Below are positions 33,406 through 41,452 of a stretch of 64,000 nt of DNA, piece by piece. The translations under genes were made by a program, and so were the position numbers. The stretch lies in NCBI RefSeq assembly GCF_030409905.1, contig NZ_JAUFQT010000001.1, positions 1,820,001 to 1,884,000 on the forward strand, read 5' to 3'. The notes below the pieces were generated by a model. The model saw nothing but the letters and a program-made list of their open reading frames with translations, did no database searches and was not told the DNA's origin. How positions within the stretch are numbered: position 1 is the stretch's first letter; each line of letters begins with the position of its first letter. This stretch comes from Echinicola jeungdonensis. Its GTDB lineage: Bacteria > Bacteroidota > Bacteroidia > Cytophagales > Cyclobacteriaceae.

Positions 33406-34008
33406 CTACTTCACCCACCTCACTTTTTCTCCAATAGGTTTTCTTCTACCCTTGGGCCACCCATCCAAAGTTGGTTTGGCCACATAAAAGAACCCCATCA
33501 AGCGGTCATTATCTCCCAAACCAAAAAATGACTTTGCTTCCGGGTAAAACGTCACTCCACCTGTTCCCCAGTAGCCAGCCAGACCATGAGCACTTGCTGT
33601 TAGGTACATATTCTGAACGGCCATGGATACTGCTGCAATTTCTTCCATTTCAGGAATTCCTGCATTCAAATCCCTTTTCATACCTATGGCAATGATATGA
33701 CTGCATTTTAATGGGTTTTCCTTCAACTTTTGGAATGTGGCTTCTTTAAAGTTGCCATCTTGTTCTGCTTTTTTCTTGTATAATTCTGATTGGAAATTGG
33801 CCAACTTTTTCAATCCATCTCCACTAAAAACAGTAAAATCCCAAGGTTCTGTCAATTTATGAGTGGGTGCCCAGTTGGCATTCTCCAGCATCTGCTCAAT
33901 AATTTTATCATCTACCGGATCATTTTCCTTAAACTGCGCAACAAACATGGAACGTCTGTTTCGAATTATTTTATTGACTTCATTGATATCAAATGTGGGT
34001 TTGTCCAT
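33406..34008 (-). CDS. Nitroreductase family FMN protein
   Basis: About 200 residues in the nitroreductase fold: NKIIRNRRSMF (the FMN phosphate Arg-Arg-Ser), NANWAPTHKLTEPWDF and GLAGYWGTGG. The group includes NAD(P)H-dependent nitro- and quinone reductases and YdjA-like oxidoreductases. Substrate is unknown. ATG at 34008 is preferred; an upstream start would add 20 residues lacking conservation. It is convergent with the thioredoxin pair and close to the TonB receptor gene. Confidence 0.85.
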   Translation of the reverse strand: MDKPTFDINEVNKIIRNRRSMFVAQFKENDPVDDKIIEQMLENANWAPTHKLTEPWDFTVFSGDGLKKLANFQSELYKKKAEQDGNFKEATFQKLKENPLKCSHIIAIGMKRDLNAGIPEMEEIAAVSMAVQNMYLTASAHGLAGYWGTGGVTFYPEAKSFFGLGDNDRLMGFFYVAKPTLDGWPKGRRKPIGEKVRWVK

Positions 34009-34202
34009 AACTTTTGTTTGCGATTTGAATTTAACAAGGCCTGCTCTCAATCGGGAGCTGGAAAGCAAAATTAAGAAATTGCCATTCTCTTGCCATAAAT
34101 TGATTGAGCTAAGTAGATCCTATTGGGAAAAGTTGAATTTTCCCTGGTTTAAAATTTCAATAATTTTTCGAGTTCGATGGATTACCTATTTACATTCTTT
34201 AA

Positions 34203-36467
34203 TCAATATTGGTAGGTCACCTTCAGACCTCCATAATAATTCCGTTTAGGGGCCGGCTGAAAATACCTGCCCCCAAATGCATTCAGGTCATTGCCCAGAC
34301 TATAGGATTCATTGCCAAGGTTTTCAATACCGCTATACACTTCGAGGTTCCATTGAGCATTCCATTGCTTTCTCCAACCCATCCTAAGGTTGAGCAAATG
34401 ATAAGCATCCTGATAAACGGTATTGTTATCATTTAAAGGGATCTTATCGACAAATTGGTGGGTGAAATTAAAATATAATCCTGGCCGGCTTTTCAAATCC
34501 AATTGGTTTATCAAAGTATGGGGTGCAACACCGGTCAAATCATTTCCGGAGTAGTCCTCCCCATCCTGGGCATAATCCTTAAACTTAAAAAAGTGACCTG
34601 TATAAGCATGGGTTAAATGGACCTCCTGTAACCAAGCCATTTCACAATGTTGCAGCCAATAATCCAATTCCATTTCCATTCCCTTTTGATCAGTGGCCCC
34701 GGCATTTCGGAACAGCACCACGCCTTGTTCATTGGTATAGGTGGTAATGGTTTCATCCAATTGAAAGTAAAAAGTCGTGATATTGAAATTCACTCGGTCT
34801 TGTCCAAAATGGGACCGATACCCAATTTCATAATTGGTTCCCCTTTCCGCTTCCAAATCCAAGTTGATGGTTCCTTCATTAGTCCGGACTTCGTCAATGG
34901 TGGGTGGGGAAAAACCTGCGCTGATACTGGCATGGAGTGCCGAGTAGTCATTGAGTTTACCCAACAAAGCTACCCTTGGCACCAAAACAGGATCAAATTT
35001 CCTTTTAGCAGCATATGGAACCCCTGTCGATGCATCTATATTCCTATTGATGTCAAACTTGGAAAAGTTCTCACTCATTCCCACCGTCATTCTCCATTGT
35101 GAGGTCCAATCCACCTCCAATTGTTGGAACAAAAAGCCTTGCGTGGTGATCAAATCATCCCCAAAACGGATGGTATCGGCCTTTCCTCCTCTATTCCCAT
35201 AATTTTGGGCGCTGGTGTTGGAAAATTGATATTCCCCTCCTGCAATTACCCTTACAGGAAAGTCAGCCCAGTGGTCATTCCAGACAAATTTGGTCCTTCC
35301 TCCATAGCCATATTGGGTTTCTTTTTTATAGTCCAGGTTAAAGGGGTTTTCAAAATCGGTGGCATTCAGGTAAAAAGTGGATTGGTTGGTCAGTGATTCA
35401 GAAAAAGTATAATCATGCATGATCATACCATAAAGGGATTTTTGAAGAATGGAAGCATTTTGCTCAGCAGATCCAGGCCGGGCTTGCTGCCGGTTTTCCT
35501 CCAATTGATCGGCATTCAACCCACCTGGGATTTCATAATTTAAATCTGCATAAAGCCATTGAGTAGAAATGGTTTGTTGGGCAGATGGAAAAAAATTCCC
35601 TGTCACTTGTAGGACTTTCCGGTCCATAGCACTATGGTCCCGGTATCCATCGGACTTTTGACGGACATAGGATGTACTGATATTTCCATTTTCCAATTGT
35701 TGATCCAAACCCAAGCGGTATTTGACCATTCCAAAATCTCCGATAGACAGATCAGTTTCCAGCTTATTTTCCGCAATATCCTGTTGGCTAGTCAGGCTGA
35801 TCACGCCACCATTTCCAGCTCCATAAATACTCCCAGCAGGCCCTTTGATGATTTCTGCTTCTTCCATATTGGAAAGGTCCAGGATATTCAACGGTGTAGT
35901 CCCATCTGGCGCTGTAAAGGGGATTCCATTCCAATACACTTTTACATTTCTTACCCCAAACGGGGCACGAAGTGAACTCCCTCTAATGGATATCCGATAA
36001 CTTGATGGGGCCCTCTCCTCAAATCGTACTCCAGGTTTGGTATTAAATGCATGTACTGGAGAAATTTCATTAAATCGATGGAAATTTGCCTCACTTACTT
36101 TGGAAACTGAAGCTGCCTGTTCCAATAACGGCCTTTCAGATTCAAAACCCGAAACAATTACTTCGGCAAGATTATTAGCTTTGCTTTTAAGTTCAATAGT
36201 GTTTACCTGATCCGGAATGAGTTGCACCACTTTTTCCCAATACCCAAAATGGGTCAAACTCGCTTGAGATTTATTTTGGATTTCTAGTTGAACTTTTCCT
36301 TCCTGGTTTGAAATATAAGATTCCCCCCTTGAGATTTGTATCTCTACTTCAGGAATTGGAACCTTAGTTTCAGCATCTAGTATGAGGAGTTGAGCTTGCC
36401 CAATAGCGATTAAAGGGCACAGCCACATAGAGAATAAAATAAAGTATTTCGTAAAGTTTAGGTTCAT
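34203..36467 (-). CDS. TonB-dependent outer-membrane receptor
   Basis: 754 residues: a signal peptide (about 1-22, ending in IAIGQAQ), a carboxypeptidase-regulatory-like beta-sandwich (about 25-95), a plug domain (about 110-225, with VRNVKVYWNGIPFTAPDGTT and IIKGPAGSIYGAGNGGVISL) and a 22-strand barrel ending in YYGGLKVTYQY. This layout is that of Bacteroidota siderophore/iron-complex or cobalamin-type receptors rather than SusC. Ligand unknown; no matching transport genes are adjacent. Confidence 0.88.
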   Translation of the reverse strand: MNLNFTKYFILFSMWLCPLIAIGQAQLLILDAETKVPIPEVEIQISRGESYISNQEGKVQLEIQNKSQASLTHFGYWEKVVQLIPDQVNTIELKSKANNLAEVIVSGFESERPLLEQAASVSKVSEANFHRFNEISPVHAFNTKPGVRFEERAPSSYRISIRGSSLRAPFGVRNVKVYWNGIPFTAPDGTTPLNILDLSNMEEAEIIKGPAGSIYGAGNGGVISLTSQQDIAENKLETDLSIGDFGMVKYRLGLDQQLENGNISTSYVRQKSDGYRDHSAMDRKVLQVTGNFFPSAQQTISTQWLYADLNYEIPGGLNADQLEENRQQARPGSAEQNASILQKSLYGMIMHDYTFSESLTNQSTFYLNATDFENPFNLDYKKETQYGYGGRTKFVWNDHWADFPVRVIAGGEYQFSNTSAQNYGNRGGKADTIRFGDDLITTQGFLFQQLEVDWTSQWRMTVGMSENFSKFDINRNIDASTGVPYAAKRKFDPVLVPRVALLGKLNDYSALHASISAGFSPPTIDEVRTNEGTINLDLEAERGTNYEIGYRSHFGQDRVNFNITTFYFQLDETITTYTNEQGVVLFRNAGATDQKGMEMELDYWLQHCEMAWLQEVHLTHAYTGHFFKFKDYAQDGEDYSGNDLTGVAPHTLINQLDLKSRPGLYFNFTHQFVDKIPLNDNNTVYQDAYHLLNLRMGWRKQWNAQWNLEVYSGIENLGNESYSLGNDLNAFGGRYFQPAPKRNYYGGLKVTYQY

Positions 36468-36572
36468 TTTTCAAAAATAGGGATTTTTAAAGGCCTAATT
36501 AAATCAAATGGGTCAAGGCAAAAAATAAAGTGATGACTGGGCAATCTATTATTTTACTTATGGTAAAAAAAT

Positions 36573-36600
36573 AAAAGCCCGGAATAACTTCCGGGCTTTT
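36573..36600 (-). terminator. Terminator after the small membrane-protein gene
   Basis: Perfect AAAAGCCCGGAA / TTCCGGGCTTTT stem with a 4-nt loop, 28 bp after the stop of the 69-residue minus-strand gene. Confidence 0.85.
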
Positions 36601-36627
36601 AAAGTTTGAAGGAAATCAATTTAACAC

Positions 36628-36837
36628 TTAATGTTCGGCCTTTTTGTTTTTCTTAAACTTTTTCAATCCCAAAACCACAGAAAGGCTGCTACTAGTCAAG
36701 AATAATATCATTAAGCCTGACAAGTAGCCCATTCCATATTCGGTCAATCTATTGAAATCAAAAATTAAAATGTTCAAAATTTTTATTAGTAGTATGGCAG
36801 AAAGGATGAGCAGTCCCCAGAAAAGTGCTTTAATCAT
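36628..36837 (-). CDS. Small two-helix membrane protein
   Basis: 69 residues with two predicted membrane helices (ALFWGLLILSAILLIKILNI and YLSGLMILFLTSSSLSVVLG) and a Lys-rich cytoplasmic tail (KKFKKNKKAEH). I do not recognise the family. It sits 45 bp after the Bor-like lipoprotein gene on the same strand and ahead of a clear terminator, which supports it as a real gene. Confidence 0.65.
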   Translation of the reverse strand: MIKALFWGLLILSAILLIKILNILIFDFNRLTEYGMGYLSGLMILFLTSSSLSVVLGLKKFKKNKKAEH

Positions 36838-36882
36838 TATTTCTTGATTTTCTTGGAATGGAAACTTCCATCATTTATTTCC

Positions 36883-37176
36883 TTATTTTGTAACGGTAGT
36901 AGTAGTTGGAGTATAAATGCCTAAGGTAATTCCAGCAATTAAACCATTTACAAAAGTAAGTTGAGTAGTTACCGTATAATTTTCAGCATCGCCTGCCATT
37001 TTCTTAGCATCAGACACCCCAACTGGAGCCAGACCATAAACCACATAATGGTTCCATTCCGTAACTTCCCTATTTCCTTGCGCACCTTCCCCTACGACAG
37101 TAGTATAGGTATAACAAGAGGTTAACAATAAACTGCACATCAGTATACCCCCAATGGATTTTAATAATCTTTTCAT
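36883..37176 (-). CDS. Bor/Iss-like lipoprotein
   Basis: 97 residues with a lipobox (LLLTSC at about residue 21) and then the Bor-family pattern YTYTTVVGEGAQGN, NHYVVYGLAPVG, YTVTTQLTFVNGLIAGIT and GIYTPTTTTV. Bor of phage lambda and Iss of E. coli are surface lipoproteins linked to serum resistance; the Bacteroidota homologues are uncharacterised. It is in tandem with the small membrane-protein gene. Confidence 0.82.
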   Translation of the reverse strand: MKRLLKSIGGILMCSLLLTSCYTYTTVVGEGAQGNREVTEWNHYVVYGLAPVGVSDAKKMAGDAENYTVTTQLTFVNGLIAGITLGIYTPTTTTVTK

Positions 37177-37661
37177 AACATTAATTTTTAAAAATTTACT
37201 CCTGCATAAGGCTTTTCGGAACCGCCTTGTTTTTTAATGTGGTTTTCTACCTCCACCTATATTTTTGAGTTTTATCCCTACCTTTCTTTTGTTCCTTTAA
37301 AGATTTTTATGCCATTTTAAACAGCAACTTTCCAGCATAAAATCCATTGTTAAGAAAACCAACCTATTCATGTGGTTATTTTGCCTAAACCACTACCAAT
37401 ATTACCATTTTATGATTTTATTCACAAGATTAATTTGTGTTTGTGCCATAAATTATTGATTTCTCTTCCCTTTCACCCATAGGAGAACCATAAAAAAATG
37501 TAGAGTATCAGGTACCTGTATTAAAGAATCCAGAAAGCCTTTTGGTCTGTGTGCTCCCTTGGTCAACAAAACCATAATATTTATAGTGCTTCCCTAAAAA
37601 ACAGGATCAAAAACTACTGTCCCCCAATTTGGAAAAAAATACTAATCAAAAGGATCCACAA
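37177..37661. other. Intergenic region between Bor-like gene and recG
   Basis: 485 bp with no supportable gene, repeat or hairpin. Low-complexity AT-rich DNA. The frames that exist are short and lack family similarity. Confidence 0.4.
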
Positions 37662-39779
37662 TCAACTGATCCTGCTCCAGTTGACCACATGTTTTTTCTG
37701 GTTCCGGATTTGGCGTAAAACCATAGCATGTTGGGGCAATACCAGATTGGGATCTTCCTGTACCAATTGTTGTGCGGCATCCCTGGCCAAAGTCAAGATT
37801 GGGGCATCTTTACTAAGGTCAGCAATCAAAAGATCCGCCAATCCGCTTTGTTGGGTTCCCATCAAATCCCCTGGACCGCGCAGTTTTAAATCCACATCAG
37901 CTATCTCAAAACCATCATTAGTCCTCACCATGGTTTCCAAGCGCACCCTACTATCTTTGGAAAGCTCATATTTGCTCATAAGTACACAATAGGACTGTTC
38001 TGCGCCTCTCCCTACCCGGCCACGCAACTGATGCAATTGGGAAAGTCCAAACCTTTCGGCATTTTCTATTACCATCACGGAGGCATTAGGTACATTCACC
38101 CCCACTTCAATTACCGTGGTGGCTACCATAATTTTGGTTTCCCCTTTAACAAAACGCTGCATTTCATAATCCTTTTCAGCAGCTTTCATTTTGCCATGGA
38201 CAATGCTGATAGGATACTGGGAAAAAGCCCGGCAAATACTTTCATATCCATCCATCAGACTTTTAAGATCCATCTTTTCGGATTCCTCAATCAAGGGGTA
38301 AACCACATAAATCTGCCTGCCCAATTGAATCTGTTTATTCATAAATCCAAACACTTTCAACCGGTCCTTGTCATATCGGTGCACGGTTTGGATAGGTTTA
38401 CGGCCTGCAGGCATTTCATCAATGACAGAAATTTCCAAATCCCCATAAAGTGTCATGGCCAGGGTTCTTGGAATGGGCGTGGCGGTCATGACAAGCACAT
38501 GGGGATAGAACTGCTCATTTTTTGCCCAAAGTTTGGCTCTTTGCGCCACACCAAAACGGTGCTGTTCATCCACTATGGCCAATCCCAAATTATGGAACTT
38601 CACTACGTCTTCCAGCAGAGCATGGGTTCCTATCAAAATATGAAGCTGGCCATTTTGCAATTCACCATGGATCCGGGTCCTTGCAGATTTTTTGGTGGAT
38701 CCGGTGAGTAGATCAATCCTCAATCCCATCAATTCTGCAAATTCCTTTAGCCCTTCAAAATGCTGAATGGCTAGAATTTCTGTAGGAGCCATCAAACATG
38801 CCTGCGAACCTGAGCTTATTGCAATCAAGATACATATAAAGGCTACCATGGTCTTGCCACTACCCACATCCCCCTGGATTAATCGATTCATCTGTTTTCC
38901 AGATCGCATATCTGCAAAAGCCTCTTTGATCACCCGCTTTTGGGCATTGGTAAGTTCAAATGGTAAATGCTTGTTATAAAACTCATTGACTAGCTCGATT
39001 TGCTTCAAGACCTGACCATTATATTTTTCAGTCCTGGTCAATTTGAGTTTAAGTAGTCTAAGCTGGACAAAGAAAAATTCCTCAAGTTTAAGTCTGTATC
39101 TGGCTCTTTTGAGCTTTTCAGGATCATCAGGAAAATGAATTTGCTTCAGGGCTTCCTTTTTTGCCATCAGGTTAAATCTTTCCAGAATGGTTTGTGGGAG
39201 TGTTTCCTGGATCTGGGGGTAAGCAATTTGAACCAGGTTAGCCATGATTTTGGATATTCCTTTGCTGTCCAAAAATTTAACCCTTAACTTTTCTGTTGTG
39301 GGATAGACAGGCTGAAATTGGCTTTTTCCCTCTTTGGCAGCTGTCAAAGGTTCCATTTCAGGGTGGGCAATGCTAAATCTTCTTCCATATTGGTTGGGCT
39401 TTCCAAAGAAAATATAGGCAACCCCCGGAACCAGTTTTTTGGCTACCCATTGGATGCCTTTGAACCAGGTCAGTTCCATTTCACCGGTTTCATCTGCAAT
39501 ATAAGCCACCAACCGCTTTTTGCGGGCCATCCCAATAGTTTCCACCCTTCTGATTTTGGCAATGACCTGCACATGTTCCATCCCTTCATGGATCTGATTG
39601 ATTTTATAAAAACGGGTCCGGTCTTCATAGCGAAAGGGATAATGCTGCAGAAGTTCACCAAAAGTAAAAATGTCCAGCTCTTTGTTGATCAAAGCTGCTT
39701 TTTGGGGGCCAACGCCTTTTAAAAACTCAATTTTGGTATCAAAGAATCCCGGCAATTTCTTGGTGGATTGGATTAGCAT
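37662..39779 (-). CDS. recG: ATP-dependent DNA helicase RecG
   Basis: 705 residues. An N-terminal wedge/OB domain (FLKGVGPQKAALINKELDIFT, HYPFRYEDRT, VIAKIRRVET) is followed by helicase motifs: Walker A GDVGSGKTMVAF, DEQH box (IVDEQHRFGVAQR), TATPIPRTLAMTL, and the motif VI region QLRGRVGRG. It remodels stalled replication forks in the cytoplasm. Length is normal and the ATG start is family-like. Confidence 0.95.
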   Translation of the reverse strand: MLIQSTKKLPGFFDTKIEFLKGVGPQKAALINKELDIFTFGELLQHYPFRYEDRTRFYKINQIHEGMEHVQVIAKIRRVETIGMARKKRLVAYIADETGEMELTWFKGIQWVAKKLVPGVAYIFFGKPNQYGRRFSIAHPEMEPLTAAKEGKSQFQPVYPTTEKLRVKFLDSKGISKIMANLVQIAYPQIQETLPQTILERFNLMAKKEALKQIHFPDDPEKLKRARYRLKLEEFFFVQLRLLKLKLTRTEKYNGQVLKQIELVNEFYNKHLPFELTNAQKRVIKEAFADMRSGKQMNRLIQGDVGSGKTMVAFICILIAISSGSQACLMAPTEILAIQHFEGLKEFAELMGLRIDLLTGSTKKSARTRIHGELQNGQLHILIGTHALLEDVVKFHNLGLAIVDEQHRFGVAQRAKLWAKNEQFYPHVLVMTATPIPRTLAMTLYGDLEISVIDEMPAGRKPIQTVHRYDKDRLKVFGFMNKQIQLGRQIYVVYPLIEESEKMDLKSLMDGYESICRAFSQYPISIVHGKMKAAEKDYEMQRFVKGETKIMVATTVIEVGVNVPNASVMVIENAERFGLSQLHQLRGRVGRGAEQSYCVLMSKYELSKDSRVRLETMVRTNDGFEIADVDLKLRGPGDLMGTQQSGLADLLIADLSKDAPILTLARDAAQQLVQEDPNLVLPQHAMVLRQIRNQKKHVVNWSRIS

Positions 39780-40260
39780 TTTGGAAAATTACGCCAAATT
39801 AAATTTTTCTGACGTGAAAAGCTAAAAGCCTGTTGGGGATTCAGGTGTATTGGGGAAAAGCTATGAGCCTGGATGAATGAAAAAAAGTATAGCAATGGAA
39901 AAAATTATATGGCTATTATATTTCCTTTTTAGTATCCGACATTTCCGGTGTTGAATATTTAATAAATTGATTTTGAAATTCTGGAAATTGCTTTAGAAGA
40001 GTTTTCTATTCTATTATTTTTGAACCTTATCGTATGGGGTTTAGCTGTAAAAGGTGGCTTTTTAAATCTAGCAAAGCCCTAAAAGCTATGATTTACTAAT
40101 TGGAAATCTATTTTTGGTAAAAGCCATAGTTTTTTCTATACTATTTATTTCCCAATTCTTGGGAATGAGGCTTGATACTCTTGGTCGATCTTCCTTATTT
40201 TAGCTCTTTATATTTGAGGAAAATCCATTTTTAACTTTTGCTAACCTATATTTATAATTA
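39780..40260. other. Intergenic region before the exopolysaccharide locus
   Basis: 481 bp between divergent recG and the radical SAM gene. No gene seen. It must hold the promoter of the polysaccharide operon; TTTG at 40213-40216 with TAACTTTTG near 40232-40240 is a poor promoter match with a short spacer. Confidence 0.4.
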
Positions 40261-41265
40261 ATGCAGGGAAAATTGACTCTAGGAATCGCATATTTGCGCT
40301 ATCTCACCTTGAAAAAGGTCTGGAACATTTTCCTTTTATTGGTCTCCTTTTATCTATCAAGGCTTTTCAAAAGGCCAAAAATTTGGGGTTTGCCCACTGC
40401 ACTTTCTGTAGAGCCTACCACTAGTTGTAATCTGCGTTGTCCTGAGTGTCCCTCGGGTTTAAGAAGTTTTACTCGTGCCACTGGGATGTTGAAAAGGGAT
40501 TTATACGAAAAAATTATCAGGGAAGCTGCTCCTCATTTGTCATATTTGCACCTTTATTTCCAAGGGGAACCCTTTCTGCATCCAGAATTTTTGGATCTGG
40601 TTAAATTGGCGGATCAGCACAAAATTTTTACAGCCACTTCCACTAATGCCCATTTTTTGAATGATAAAACCATTCCCAGGATTTTGGAATCCGGGCTCAA
40701 ACAGATGATTGTTTCCGTTGATGGTGCAACTCAGAATGTATATAAAACTTACCGGGTTGGAGGAAACCTTGAAAGGGTTAACAAGGGTATTGATCAGTTA
40801 ATCAAGGAAAGAAATGCCAGAGGCTTGCAATTTCCTCAAGTAATTTTTCAGTTTTTAGTGACCGGAAAAAATGAGCAAGAAATCCCTGCGGTTAAGGAAA
40901 TGGCCAAAAAATTGCAGGTGGATGAGTTGCAGCTAAAAACCGCTCAAATCTATGGCTATGAGAATGGGTCAGAGCTGATTCCCAACAATCAGAAATATTC
41001 CCGGTATATCCCTGTCGGTGATGGAAAATGGAAGCTAAAAAAGGAAATTCGAAACAAATGCTGGAGAATGTGGCAAGGGGCTGTGGTTACTTGGGATGGT
41101 AAGGTGGTGCCTTGCTGCTTTGACAAAGATGCAAGGCATATAATGGGAAACCTTAAATCTACTCCAATGAAACAGGTTTGGAAGCAACCCCAATATCAAC
41201 GTTTCAGAAAACAATTACTTTCAGACCGAAAGCAAATAGACATTTGTAAAAACTGTTCAGAGTAA
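40261..41265 (+). CDS. Radical SAM enzyme with C-terminal SPASM domain
   Basis: 334 residues. After a hydrophobic N-terminal segment (NIFLLLVSFYLSRLF) comes the radical SAM cluster motif C-x3-C-x2-C (TTSCNLRCPECPSG; C56, C60, C63). The TIM-barrel then leads to a SPASM-type auxiliary Fe-S region with CWRMWQGAVV, VVPCCFDKDARHIMGNL and ICKNC. Such enzymes modify peptides or other substrates by radical chemistry. It is the first gene of the polysaccharide locus, 187 bp before the SLBB gene, with no precursor peptide seen. A role in sugar or lipid modification is possible; substrate unknown. Confidence 0.85.
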   Translation: MQGKLTLGIAYLRYLTLKKVWNIFLLLVSFYLSRLFKRPKIWGLPTALSVEPTTSCNLRCPECPSGLRSFTRATGMLKRDLYEKIIREAAPHLSYLHLYFQGEPFLHPEFLDLVKLADQHKIFTATSTNAHFLNDKTIPRILESGLKQMIVSVDGATQNVYKTYRVGGNLERVNKGIDQLIKERNARGLQFPQVIFQFLVTGKNEQEIPAVKEMAKKLQVDELQLKTAQIYGYENGSELIPNNQKYSRYIPVGDGKWKLKKEIRNKCWRMWQGAVVTWDGKVVPCCFDKDARHIMGNLKSTPMKQVWKQPQYQRFRKQLLSDRKQIDICKNCSE

Positions 41266-41452
41266 TTGTGAAAATGATAATCTTGGGAATAAATTTTAAA
41301 GATGAGGTAGCTCTATTGGGGATTAATTATCTTTACGGGGATTTTTCCGCACTCTCAATTTATTTTAGGAAAAATTATTGGAGAAAGGCTCATGGGAGTC
41401 ATGTGGCGGAGCTGTATCCCCTGCGTTCAAACGAAGAAAAGAAAACATAATA

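Noticed and set aside
37549..37992. 147-codon plus-strand frame over the end of recG
   Set aside because: Most of it lies antisense to conserved RecG codons and the rest is AT-rich intergenic DNA; no recognisable domain.
41268..41450. 60-codon frame just after the radical SAM gene, considered as a peptide substrate
   Set aside because: It starts with GTG, has no family likeness, no leader/core pattern or Cys/Gly-rich core, and its end overlaps the leader of the SLBB gene. It is more likely untranslated leader.
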